From: Erysipelotrichaceae bacterium
GTDB lineage: Bacteria > Bacillota_I > Bacilli_A > Erysipelotrichales > Erysipelotrichaceae
Direction: 5' to 3'
DNA length: 17,893 bases
NCBI GenBank assembly: GCA_900770275.1
Contig: CAAGJS010000013.1
Span: forward strand, 1-17,893
Below, one piece after another: positions 6,048 through 12,451 of the stretch (positions are counted from its first letter, which is position 1; each line of letters opens with the position of its first letter). Both the position numbers and the translations under genes were made by a program. A model generated the notes under the pieces. That model saw only the letters and a program-made list of their open reading frames with translations. It had not been told where the DNA came from and made no database searches.

Positions 6048-7427
6048 ATGACTACGAAAAAAGACCAGTATCTGGCAGATGTCTGGCGCCGGACATTGGA
6101 TTATTTAACAGCGAATGGAAAGCTGGATCAGAACATCTATCAGACGTTCTACTCCCAGTCTCAGCTGATTGAGCTGAACGACGAAAAGGGTATCGTTCTC
6201 GTTCCAGACATCATGAGTAAACAGATTGTTACCCAGTCTGCCGAGATGCTTGCCCTGCAGATCGCAGACCTTTTAAATCTGGAAAAGCCCATTAAGCTTG
6301 AAGTTCTGCAGAAGAGTGAACTCGTTCTTCATAAGGCGATGGAAAAGGCTCCTATTGCCGAAATGGATGACGACTCCGAATTTTCTTCGATGCCTATTCA
6401 GCCGGACCGTACGTTCGATAACTTTGTCGTCGGCGACTGCAACCGTGAGTCGCAGGCCGCGGCGCTTGCCTGCGCCTATAACCCGGGCAAATATTTCAAT
6501 CCGCTGTTCATCTATGGAAACTCGGGACTTGGCAAAACCCATCTTCTGATGGCGATCGGCAACTACGTCAAGAAGAACTACCCCGACAAGAAGGTTTACT
6601 ACATCGAGTCTCTGAAGTTCGTGGAACGCGTCGTCAAAGCCATCCAGAACGGCAATATCGAAGCCTTCAAGCAGTACATGTCCAGCATGGATCTTCTGCT
6701 GGTCGATGATATTCAGTTCCTTGCCGGAAAGGAAAAGAGCCACGAAGTATTCTTCTCCATCTACAACGAACTTGTTAATAACCGCAAGCAGGTATGTCTT
6801 GCCTCCGATCGTCAGCCGAAAGAAATCAAGGGACTGGAGGACCGTCTCATTTCCCGCTTCTCCAGCGGCCTTTCCGTCGGTATCGATTCTCCTGAATTTG
6901 AAACAAGTCTCGCGATTCTTCGGATGAAGATCCAGAACTCCGGCAACGATGTCAACGGCGTCGATGAAGAGGGACTCGCCTATATTGCCTCGAATTTCTC
7001 AGGCAACGTAAGAGATCTGGAAGGGGCGTGGAACCGCGTACTCTTCTATGCCATCGTCTTCCAGAAGGATAATGGTCCGATCAAGTTCGAAACCGTCGTC
7101 AACGCCCTTAAGAATCAGGCTGTCGTATCCGATAAGACGGGTTTAAGTCCAAGCAAGATCATCAAGGCCGTGGCCGACTATTATGGCCTCACCAAGCAGC
7201 AGATCACGGGCAAGACACGTACCAAGAACATAGCCAATGCCCGCCACATCAGCATCTATCTGTGCCGCAAGCTGCTGGATCTTCCCTATATCAAGATCGG
7301 TGAAGAGTTCGGAGGCCGCGACCACAGCACCATCATCTCTGCCTGCACCAAGGTCGAGAAACAGATCAAGAACGACAAGAACTTCAACAAGGCCATCAGC
7401 GATATTGAAGCCAGTCTGGGTCAGTGA
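6048..7427 (+). CDS. dnaA: Chromosomal replication initiator protein DnaA
   Basis: This 459-residue AAA+ ATPase binds DnaA boxes, opens the origin duplex and loads the replicative helicase. Domain I (about 1-85) and a short domain II linker (about 86-120) come first. The AAA+ domain has Walker A GNSGLGKT (157-164), Walker B LLLVDDIQF (216-224) and the sensor/arginine-finger segment RLISRFSSG (266-274). Domain IV carries the helix-turn-helix signature GGRDHSTI (422-429) that reads the DnaA box. Length is normal. The ATG at 6048 follows GAGGA (6039-6043). It lies between two DnaA-box clusters, and no terminator is seen before dnaN, so dnaA and dnaN are probably co-transcribed through the unwinding region. 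Confidence 0.98.
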   Translation: MTTKKDQYLADVWRRTLDYLTANGKLDQNIYQTFYSQSQLIELNDEKGIVLVPDIMSKQIVTQSAEMLALQIADLLNLEKPIKLEVLQKSELVLHKAMEKAPIAEMDDDSEFSSMPIQPDRTFDNFVVGDCNRESQAAALACAYNPGKYFNPLFIYGNSGLGKTHLLMAIGNYVKKNYPDKKVYYIESLKFVERVVKAIQNGNIEAFKQYMSSMDLLLVDDIQFLAGKEKSHEVFFSIYNELVNNRKQVCLASDRQPKEIKGLEDRLISRFSSGLSVGIDSPEFETSLAILRMKIQNSGNDVNGVDEEGLAYIASNFSGNVRDLEGAWNRVLFYAIVFQKDNGPIKFETVVNALKNQAVVSDKTGLSPSKIIKAVADYYGLTKQQITGKTRTKNIANARHISIYLCRKLLDLPYIKIGEEFGGRDHSTIISACTKVEKQIKNDKNFNKAISDIEASLGQ

Positions 7428-7502
7428 TTATCCCCGGCTGTTAACAATTAAGCCACATGGCTGAAATGGTAGAATATGTGATGTTCAAGGGGCGAGAGAA
7501 GG

Positions 7503-7560
7503 TTTTCCACATTTTCCACATCCCTAATAACAATAGTTTTCTTAAAAAGATATATACACA
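7503..7560 (+). other. oriC right half: tandem DnaA boxes and unwinding-site-like tract
   Basis: Two identical TTTTCCACA boxes abut without a gap (7503-7511 and 7512-7520). TCC follows, then CTA-ATA-ACA-ATA (7524-7535), a three-base periodic tract resembling the complement of the Bacillus DnaA-trio element. AT-rich sequence and another box-like site, ATATACACA (7552-7560), complete it. This arrangement between dnaA and dnaN matches the basal unwinding site known from Bacillus subtilis. The trio assignment is inference. Confidence 0.7.
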
Positions 7561-7589
7561 GCGTGCGCGTACGCAGGAGGCAAACAAAC

Positions 7590-8723
7590 ATGAGTGATCT
7601 CAATTTTCGCATCAATAAAGACGTCTTCTACAAAGCTCTGCAGACCGTAAACGGAGCTGTCGCATCCAGCTCTCCGATCCCTACCATGACCGGAATCGAA
7701 ATTGAAGCGACGCCGGACAACATCGTCCTGACCGGATCCGATAACGATATTTCCATCCGTTCCATCATCAAGAACGATAAGGACAGCCAGAACTTCTTCG
7801 TCGAAGAACCGGGGACGATCGTCGTCGACCATAACTATGTCATCGATATGGTAAAGAATCTGGACAGCGATGAAGTTCAGGTTCAGAACATCGATGGAAC
7901 CCTGACCCAGTTCGCCGGCAATAACGTCGAATTCAAGATCAACGGATACAATCCTTCGGATTATCCCGCCATCAACTTCAACGCAGAAACGACGCCGTTC
8001 ACGATGAAGGCTTCCGAGTTCAATGAAGCTGCGGCCAAGACATCGTTCGCTGCCGCCAATAAGGAAACACGCCCGGTCCTGATGGGAATCAACCTGAAGT
8101 CCGAAAACGGAAAGATCACCTTTACGGCAACGGATTCCTTCCGCCTTGCCCGCTACGTTCTTTCCGCGGAAGTAGAACCATTCAACATCACGATTCCTTC
8201 CAAGACGATCAGTCAGGTCAAGTCCGTCTTCGCCGATGGTGATATTTCCATTTCCGTATCGGCACGCAAGATTGTCTTTGTACAGGACGGTGTGACGCTG
8301 CAGTCCAATCTTCTTGAAGGTTCGTTCCCGGACATTGAGCGTCTCATTCCGAACTCCTTTTCAAGAAAGCTGGTCGTGAACCGTTCCGCTCTTCTTCTGG
8401 CAACGGCTCGTCCGGGCTTCATCAAGACCGACAACATGACCATCATCCGCATGCAGATAAATTCTGCCGATGACATCGTAGTCACATCGCGCAGCCAGGA
8501 GATCGGCGAGAGCCACGAAAACCTGCAGGGCGTCGTATCCTATGAAGGCGATCCGCTGGATATCAGTTGCTCCGCAAACTATCTCAGCGACGCTGTCCGC
8601 GCCCTGAACAACGAAAACGTTACGGTCCTCTTCACCAGTGAGATGAAGCCGTTCATTCTCAAGAACGATGAAGATGATCAGAAGCTTCTGCAGCTCGTTC
8701 TTCCGGTTCGTACCTACAACTGA
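7590..8723 (+). CDS. dnaN: DNA polymerase III beta subunit (sliding clamp)
   Basis: This 377-residue protein forms the dimeric ring that tethers the replicative polymerase to DNA and binds clamp-interacting partners. Three repeated clamp domains fit the length, and family features are clear, including the N-terminal MTGIEIEA strand, the SFAAANKETRPVLMGI and ATDSFRLARY segments in the middle domain, and the C-terminal LVLPVRTY ending. Start 7590 is chosen because AGGAGG (7575-7580) lies nine bases upstream; an in-frame ATG at 7563 would add nine unrelated residues and lies before that site. It follows dnaA across the right half of oriC and ends in a strong terminator. Confidence 0.97.
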   Translation: MSDLNFRINKDVFYKALQTVNGAVASSSPIPTMTGIEIEATPDNIVLTGSDNDISIRSIIKNDKDSQNFFVEEPGTIVVDHNYVIDMVKNLDSDEVQVQNIDGTLTQFAGNNVEFKINGYNPSDYPAINFNAETTPFTMKASEFNEAAAKTSFAAANKETRPVLMGINLKSENGKITFTATDSFRLARYVLSAEVEPFNITIPSKTISQVKSVFADGDISISVSARKIVFVQDGVTLQSNLLEGSFPDIERLIPNSFSRKLVVNRSALLLATARPGFIKTDNMTIIRMQINSADDIVVTSRSQEIGESHENLQGVVSYEGDPLDISCSANYLSDAVRALNNENVTVLFTSEMKPFILKNDEDDQKLLQLVLPVRTYN

Positions 8724-8746
8724 TCCGGAACATTGATTTACTTAAG

Positions 8747-8778
8747 TCAGCACTTCATTCGGGGTGCTGATTTTTTTT
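8747..8778 (+). terminator. Intrinsic terminator of dnaA-dnaN
   Basis: TCAGCAC (8747-8753) pairs with GTGCTGA (8764-8770) across a ten-base loop, followed by eight T. It separates dnaN from the redox-type gene cluster that follows. Confidence 0.88.
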
Positions 8779-8794
8779 ATGTCCGTTTCATTTT

Positions 8795-8836
8795 GTTGTA
8801 CAGACAACGCTGTCAGACAGGATCCATTCCTATACT
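8795..8836 (+). promoter_or_regulatory. Inverted repeats and -10-like hexamer before the DUF438 cluster
   Basis: Two neighbouring inverted repeats, GTTGT-ACAG-ACAAC (8795-8808) and CTGTC-A-GACAG (8810-8820), stand just upstream of TATACT (8831-8836), a good -10 hexamer. No matching -35 is found at 16-18 bases, so a regulator may bind here. The binding protein is unknown. Confidence 0.4.
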
Positions 8837-8866
8837 TTGCATAGATCAAAGAAAAGGAGAATCCTC

Positions 8867-10372
8867 ATGTCAAAGAAGATTGACCTCAATAAATCTGTAT
8901 ATGAACTCACGGAACAATATCCGGAACTGATCGATATTCTGTCCCGGCTTGGGTTTACTGAGATTACAAAGAATGCAGTACGCAATTCCGTCGGAAAGAT
9001 CATGACCATTCCCAAGGGCGCCAGGATGAAAGGCATCTCCATGATGGATGTCGTAACGACCCTGATGTCCAATGGCTATGAACTGGAGGGACAGATGCCG
9101 GCATCTTCTATATCCGACGTTACATCGTCTTCCTCGCCTTCGAATGATCACACCGAACAGCTGAAAGCATATCTGCGCCGTCTCGCAGATGGTGAAGATC
9201 TTGAAACGGTACGTGCTGACTTCGTAAAGAACTTCTCCGATGTCGATGCGTCCGAGATCATGAAGGCGGAACAGGAACTGATGAAGGAAGGAACACCTCT
9301 CAACCAGGTTCAGAAGCTCTGCGACATTCACTCTGCACTCTTCCATGGCGCAACCCGCGAAGAGAAGATTGCAAATGCCGAAAAGGCAGTGAATGAATCC
9401 ATCCAGCGCCAGAAAATTCAGGAACAGCTCGCCAAGCGCGATTCCTTTGCCCAAAAGGATTACACCGATAAGAACGCAAAGGCAGCTGCCTTAGAGGCAA
9501 TTGCCGGCCATCCTCTGTATACATTTACAAAAGAAAACAATTCCCTGGCGGCATTGATCAATGCATACAGAGAGACAAGGAACGCATCTCTTCTGTCAAA
9601 TATCCGCGAACTGTCCATTCACTACGCAAAGAAGGGAGACCTTCTCTACCCGCTTCTTAAGGTCAGATACGGCGTCTTTGGTCCCTCCGATGTCATGTGG
9701 ACGGTTGACGATGAGATCCGCGACGAATTAGGTTCCCTCCTCAAGGAAGAAAATCACGACGACGCCTGGAATGCACGTGTCGATGCCGTACTGAAGCGCG
9801 CCGAAGAAATGATCTACAAGGAACAGAACATTCTCTTCCCGATCTGTGCCGTCAACTTCTCGGAAGATGAGTGGCATGGTATCTACCGCGACTCGAAAGA
9901 TTACGCCGACTGCCTCGGTGTTGTAAAGGAAACCTGGGATGCGGCAGAAAATGCTAAGAATGCGGCTCAATCTTCTGCTTCCGGTGAAATTGTGATGCCT
10001 GGCGGACACCTGACGCTTGAACAGCTGACAGCGCTTCTCAATACGATTCCAATGGAAATAACCTTCGTCGATGCTCAGAACATCAACCGCTTCTTCAATG
10101 AAGGCCCGAAGGTATTCAAGCGCCCTGCCATGGCCCTGGACCGTGAAGTATTTACCTGCCATCCGCCGAAGATTGAACCGATGGTCCGCCAGATCATTGA
10201 TGACTTCCGCAGCGGCAGACGCGACATTGTCCCTGTCTGGATGGAAAAGGGAGGCAGAACCATGCTCGTTCGATACATGGCAGTCCGCGACCATGCAGGA
10301 AGGTATCTTGGAACCGTGGAACTGGTTCAGGACATGGAATTTGCACGCGAACATTTCACAGAAAACAAGTAA
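8867..10372 (+). CDS. DUF1858-DUF438-hemerythrin-PAS protein
   Basis: This 501-residue soluble protein is a likely sensor or repair protein with a non-haem iron site. Domains in order: a cysteine-free DUF1858 (about 1-63); a Ser-rich linker; DUF438 (about 96-163); a hemerythrin-like HHE domain (about 207-330) with candidate metal ligands His215 (GHPLYTF), Glu223, His252 (IHYAKKGD), the DDEIR segment (281-285) and Glu319 (YKEQNILFP); and a PAS domain (about 385-495) with FVDAQN and CHPPK. Start 8867 has AAAAGGAGA eight bases upstream. It heads a five-gene unit with a CxxC DUF1858 protein, a cupin and a ferredoxin. Family members occur mainly in anaerobes, and hemerythrin-like relatives repair iron centres or sense oxygen or NO. 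The exact role here is not shown by sequence. Confidence 0.85.
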   Translation: MSKKIDLNKSVYELTEQYPELIDILSRLGFTEITKNAVRNSVGKIMTIPKGARMKGISMMDVVTTLMSNGYELEGQMPASSISDVTSSSSPSNDHTEQLKAYLRRLADGEDLETVRADFVKNFSDVDASEIMKAEQELMKEGTPLNQVQKLCDIHSALFHGATREEKIANAEKAVNESIQRQKIQEQLAKRDSFAQKDYTDKNAKAAALEAIAGHPLYTFTKENNSLAALINAYRETRNASLLSNIRELSIHYAKKGDLLYPLLKVRYGVFGPSDVMWTVDDEIRDELGSLLKEENHDDAWNARVDAVLKRAEEMIYKEQNILFPICAVNFSEDEWHGIYRDSKDYADCLGVVKETWDAAENAKNAAQSSASGEIVMPGGHLTLEQLTALLNTIPMEITFVDAQNINRFFNEGPKVFKRPAMALDREVFTCHPPKIEPMVRQIIDDFRSGRRDIVPVWMEKGGRTMLVRYMAVRDHAGRYLGTVELVQDMEFAREHFTENK

Positions 10373-10388
10373 GAAGGAGAACACAGAA

Positions 10389-10604
10389 ATGGAAAACATC
10401 AAAGTGACAGCTGATACGCTCGTTGGAGAACTTGTCAATAACTATCCCGAAACAGCTGAAGTATTCTATGGCATCGGCATGTACTGCCTCGGATGCCCCG
10501 CTTCTCAGGCCGATTCCGTCGAAGACGCCTGCACCATTCATGGCGTCGATTCCGCAGCGGTTGTCCAGGCACTGAATGAAAAGATCGCAGCGGTACGGGG
10601 TTAA
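10389..10604 (+). CDS. DUF1858 (hybrid-cluster-protein-associated) redox disulfide protein
   Basis: This 71-residue protein consists of a single DUF1858 domain. It carries the family cysteine motif GMYCLGC with Cys33 and Cys36, and a third Cys at 48. The family (also modelled as TIGR03980) is known for its association with hybrid cluster protein and is predicted to be a thiol-disulfide redox domain. The start is set by AAGGAGA (10374-10380) eight bases upstream; the open frame extends further left but only inside the preceding gene. It lies 16 bases after the hemerythrin-PAS gene, which has its own cysteine-less DUF1858 domain. The two may act together, the small protein supplying the redox-active thiols. 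No hybrid cluster protein gene is in the window. Confidence 0.85.
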   Translation: MENIKVTADTLVGELVNNYPETAEVFYGIGMYCLGCPASQADSVEDACTIHGVDSAAVVQALNEKIAAVRG

Positions 10605-11185
10605 TGGCTATGAGCGCCGTCTTAGGACCCATTCACTTCTGGCTCTACAACAAAATCGGCTATCAGGAACAGCTGACAGCAGCGATCGCCGCTCTTGCCC
10701 AGAATAACGGCTGGATTGAAAACGCCGACAGCTATCAGAAGACTCTGCCGCCCCTGGAAACCGTCATTGATCAGGGAAACATCCATGGCTGGCTGCAGGG
10801 ACAGATCAACGATGCCGAGACACGGTTTGCGGATCTTGTCATGAAGGTCATGGAACCGGATGCACAGAGACTGAATGATCTATGTGAGGCCGCTGAAGTA
10901 TTTGGAAAAGAACATGCCATTCATCCGGATACTGCAGAACAGGCCTATAAGGCACTCGATGACTTCTTCCTCAACGGCATGCCCTGTGATCGGGTCAATG
11001 CATTGATAGAATCAGCAGAGGATCACGTTTACTGGCAGCTGTCCCAGGACATTCATGAACAGTACTGGAACAATAACAGCGAACCTTACTACACCATCCG
11101 TAAAAGCGTCATGAACGGGATGCTTGAAGGAAGTAAATATAAGCTCGCTTCGGATGGCGTCTACTATACCATTCTTACAAGATAA
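10604..11185 (+). CDS. Uncharacterised histidine-rich protein of the redox cluster
   Basis: I do not recognise a named family for this 193-residue protein. It looks soluble and mostly helical, with no signal peptide or membrane segment. Notable features are the N-terminal GPIHFWLYNKI (8-18), NIHGWL (59-64), EHAIHP (103-108), GMPCDR (125-130) and DHVYWQLSQDIHEQYW (140-155). His11, His61, His104, His107, His141 and His151, with Cys94 and Cys128, could supply metal or haem ligands, but this is a guess. The ATG at 10604 overlaps the preceding stop codon (TAATG); a second ATG at 10610 is equally possible. No strong ribosome binding site is seen, so translation is probably coupled. Its place between a DUF1858 protein and a cupin points to a shared redox or iron-related role. 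Confidence 0.8.
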   Translation: MAMSAVLGPIHFWLYNKIGYQEQLTAAIAALAQNNGWIENADSYQKTLPPLETVIDQGNIHGWLQGQINDAETRFADLVMKVMEPDAQRLNDLCEAAEVFGKEHAIHPDTAEQAYKALDDFFLNGMPCDRVNALIESAEDHVYWQLSQDIHEQYWNNNSEPYYTIRKSVMNGMLEGSKYKLASDGVYYTILTR

Positions 11186-11197
11186 ATGGAGGCAGTC

Positions 11198-11848
11198 ATG
11201 AAGGAAAAGGTCGGAGAAGTTTTTTCCATCGCCAGAGACAACGCACCCGTACCAGGCTGCACAATCTCGCGGGAAGTACAGAATGGAGATCCATCTATTT
11301 CCTATTTCTCGCTTGCAAAGAATACGGACATCAGCGCCGAGATTCATCCCTTCCATAAGCTGATCCTGGTGGCGGATGGAAGTCTTGAAGTGTACGGAAA
11401 AAATAATACTAAGAAACTGAAGATCGGCGACGGCATCGTTACGGACAGCGACGTACCCGTGGGTATGCGAACAGATAGCGGCGCCGTCTATACAGAAGTT
11501 ACAGTCAGGAGAAATGATTACATGAATGAAGCAGTAAAAGCAGGAGAAGTATTCAGACTCGCAGATCTTGTCCCATACGCAGACGGACGGATCGTCAATA
11601 TGGACATCGTCCATAACGACAGGATGAAGTTTGTCGTCATGGCATTTGATGAAGGTACAGGTCTTTCAGAACATGCGGCACCGGGCGAAGCACTGATCTT
11701 CGCACTGGATGGGGAAGGAATCATCCGCTACGAAGGTGTCGACCATCCGATTAAGGCAGGAGAGAACTTCCACTTTGCCAAGGGCGGTCTGCACGCAGTC
11801 AGGGCCGTGAAGAAGTTCAAGATGGGACTTCTGCTGACGCTGGCGTAA
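11198..11848 (+). CDS. Tandem-cupin (bicupin) protein
   Basis: This 216-residue soluble protein has two cupin folds. The C-terminal one (about 113-216) has a full set of likely ligands: SEH, APGEA and GGLHAV around the GEGIIRYEGVDHPIKAGENFHF segment. The N-terminal one (about 15-105) keeps EIHPFH and the DGSLEVYG turn but is less complete, so only the second may bind metal. Start 11198 is chosen because GGAGG (11188-11192) lies five bases upstream; an in-frame ATG at 11186 overlaps that very site. It begins 12 bases after the uncharacterised gene. Small cupins of this kind bind metal and may act as sensors or enzymes; no substrate can be assigned. Confidence 0.85.
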   Translation: MKEKVGEVFSIARDNAPVPGCTISREVQNGDPSISYFSLAKNTDISAEIHPFHKLILVADGSLEVYGKNNTKKLKIGDGIVTDSDVPVGMRTDSGAVYTEVTVRRNDYMNEAVKAGEVFRLADLVPYADGRIVNMDIVHNDRMKFVVMAFDEGTGLSEHAAPGEALIFALDGEGIIRYEGVDHPIKAGENFHFAKGGLHAVRAVKKFKMGLLLTLA

Positions 11849-11863
11849 GCAGAAGAAAAAATG

Positions 11864-11883
11864 AAGGAGAACAAAGGAGAACA
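11864..11883 (+). repeat. Tandem duplication of the ferredoxin ribosome binding site
   Basis: AAGGAGAACA occurs twice back to back (11864-11873 and 11874-11883), giving two Shine-Dalgarno sequences in front of the ferredoxin start at 11886. The second is at the normal distance. Confidence 0.8.
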
Positions 11884-11885
11884 GT

Positions 11886-12077
11886 ATGAAGTACAAAGTA
11901 AATGAAACATGCATTGGATGCGGGCTGTGCACAAATCTTTGCCCCGAAGTATTCTCAATGAGTGAGGCAGGTGTATCTGTCGCCATCGATGAAGATGTTC
12001 CACAGTATGCACTCGAAACGGCGAAGCAGGCGATGGACAGCTGTCCTGTCCAGGCGATTGAACAGAAGGAAAACTGA
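11886..12077 (+). CDS. Small [4Fe-4S] ferredoxin
   Basis: This 63-residue electron-transfer protein has the cluster motif CIGCGLC (Cys9, Cys12, Cys15) and a distant CP pair at Cys53 (DSCPVQAI). These four cysteines fit the single [4Fe-4S] cluster ferredoxin type. A further Cys19 (NLCPEVF) is extra in that arrangement and could be a relic of a two-cluster ancestor. The start is preceded by AAAGGAGA (11873-11880). It ends the five-gene unit, 37 bases after the cupin gene and 20 bases before a strong terminator. The likely job is to supply electrons to another protein of the unit or to a reductase elsewhere. Confidence 0.93.
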   Translation: MKYKVNETCIGCGLCTNLCPEVFSMSEAGVSVAIDEDVPQYALETAKQAMDSCPVQAIEQKEN

Positions 12078-12097
12078 GCTGAAAATTCATTGTTTCA

Positions 12098-12134
12098 TGG
12101 CCTTCAGATAGGTTGTCTGAGGGCCAATTTTTTT
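12098..12134 (+). terminator. Intrinsic terminator of the redox cluster
   Basis: An 11-bp stem (one G-T pair), TGGCCTTCAGA (12098-12108) with TCTGAGGGCCA (12116-12126), has a seven-base loop and is followed by seven T (12128-12134). Confidence 0.9.
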
Positions 12135-12201
12135 ATGCTTTTTAACGGTCTTGTGAAATGGCCGAAAAGGCGCTTGGCAAGCGGATTTTAAGCCCATTTT
12201 G

Positions 12202-12210
12202 TGGTATAAT
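12202..12210 (+). promoter_or_regulatory. Extended -10 promoter of yaaA-recF-gyrB-gyrA
   Basis: TGGTATAAT is a perfect extended -10 element (TGN followed by TATAAT at 12205-12210), about 40 bases before the yaaA start. No -35 is found at 17 bases. It is flanked by the direct repeat TTTTAAGCC at 12186-12194 and 12211-12219, and a small inverted repeat GCTTG-G-CAAGC lies at 12172-12182. Confidence 0.65.
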
Positions 12211-12250
12211 TTTTAAGCCTGAAAACGGGCTGAAACGAGGGCTGACAGAG

Positions 12251-12451
12251 ATGGAAAAAATACGTGGCGAATATATTAAACTTGATTCCTTTCTGAAGCT
12301 CTGTGACGCTGTGTCTACCGGTGGCGAAGCCAAGCTTCTGATCAACAATGAAGAGGTTAAGGTCAACGGTGAAATCGAGACGCGACGCGGTAAGAAACTT
12401 CATCCGGGTGATCAGGTCGAGGTTCATGGGAGAACCTATACCGTCGAATGA
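12251..12451 (+). CDS. yaaA: S4-domain RNA-binding protein YaaA/RlbA
   Basis: This 66-residue protein is an S4 domain found between dnaN and recF in many Bacillota. The S4 core is visible in YIKLDSFLKLCDAVSTGGEAK, EVKVNGEIETRRGKKL and PGDQVEV. The family is thought to bind RNA and to have a ribosome-assembly or translation role. Start 12251 is chosen because family members begin near here and because longer in-frame starts (from 12158) lie upstream of the TATAAT promoter; the ribosome binding site, GAGGG (12237-12241), is weak. The last four bases overlap the recF start (ATGA). The order yaaA-recF-gyrB-gyrA is preserved, but the usual dnaN neighbour is displaced by the five-gene redox unit. 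Confidence 0.92.
   Translation: MEKIRGEYIKLDSFLKLCDAVSTGGEAKLLINNEEVKVNGEIETRRGKKLHPGDQVEVHGRTYTVE

Noticed and set aside
7451..7462. Palindrome AGCCACATGGCT after dnaA as a terminator
   Set aside because: The stem is only five base pairs with a two-base loop and there is no T run.
8867..10372. The redox island as a recently transferred element
   Set aside because: I see no integrase, attachment repeats, flanking tRNA or obvious change in base use compared with dnaN; transfer cannot be supported from sequence alone.
10071..10388. In-frame extension of the small DUF1858 gene to the left
   Set aside because: It overlaps the PAS domain of the preceding gene, while the ATG at 10389 has a strong ribosome binding site and gives a complete domain.
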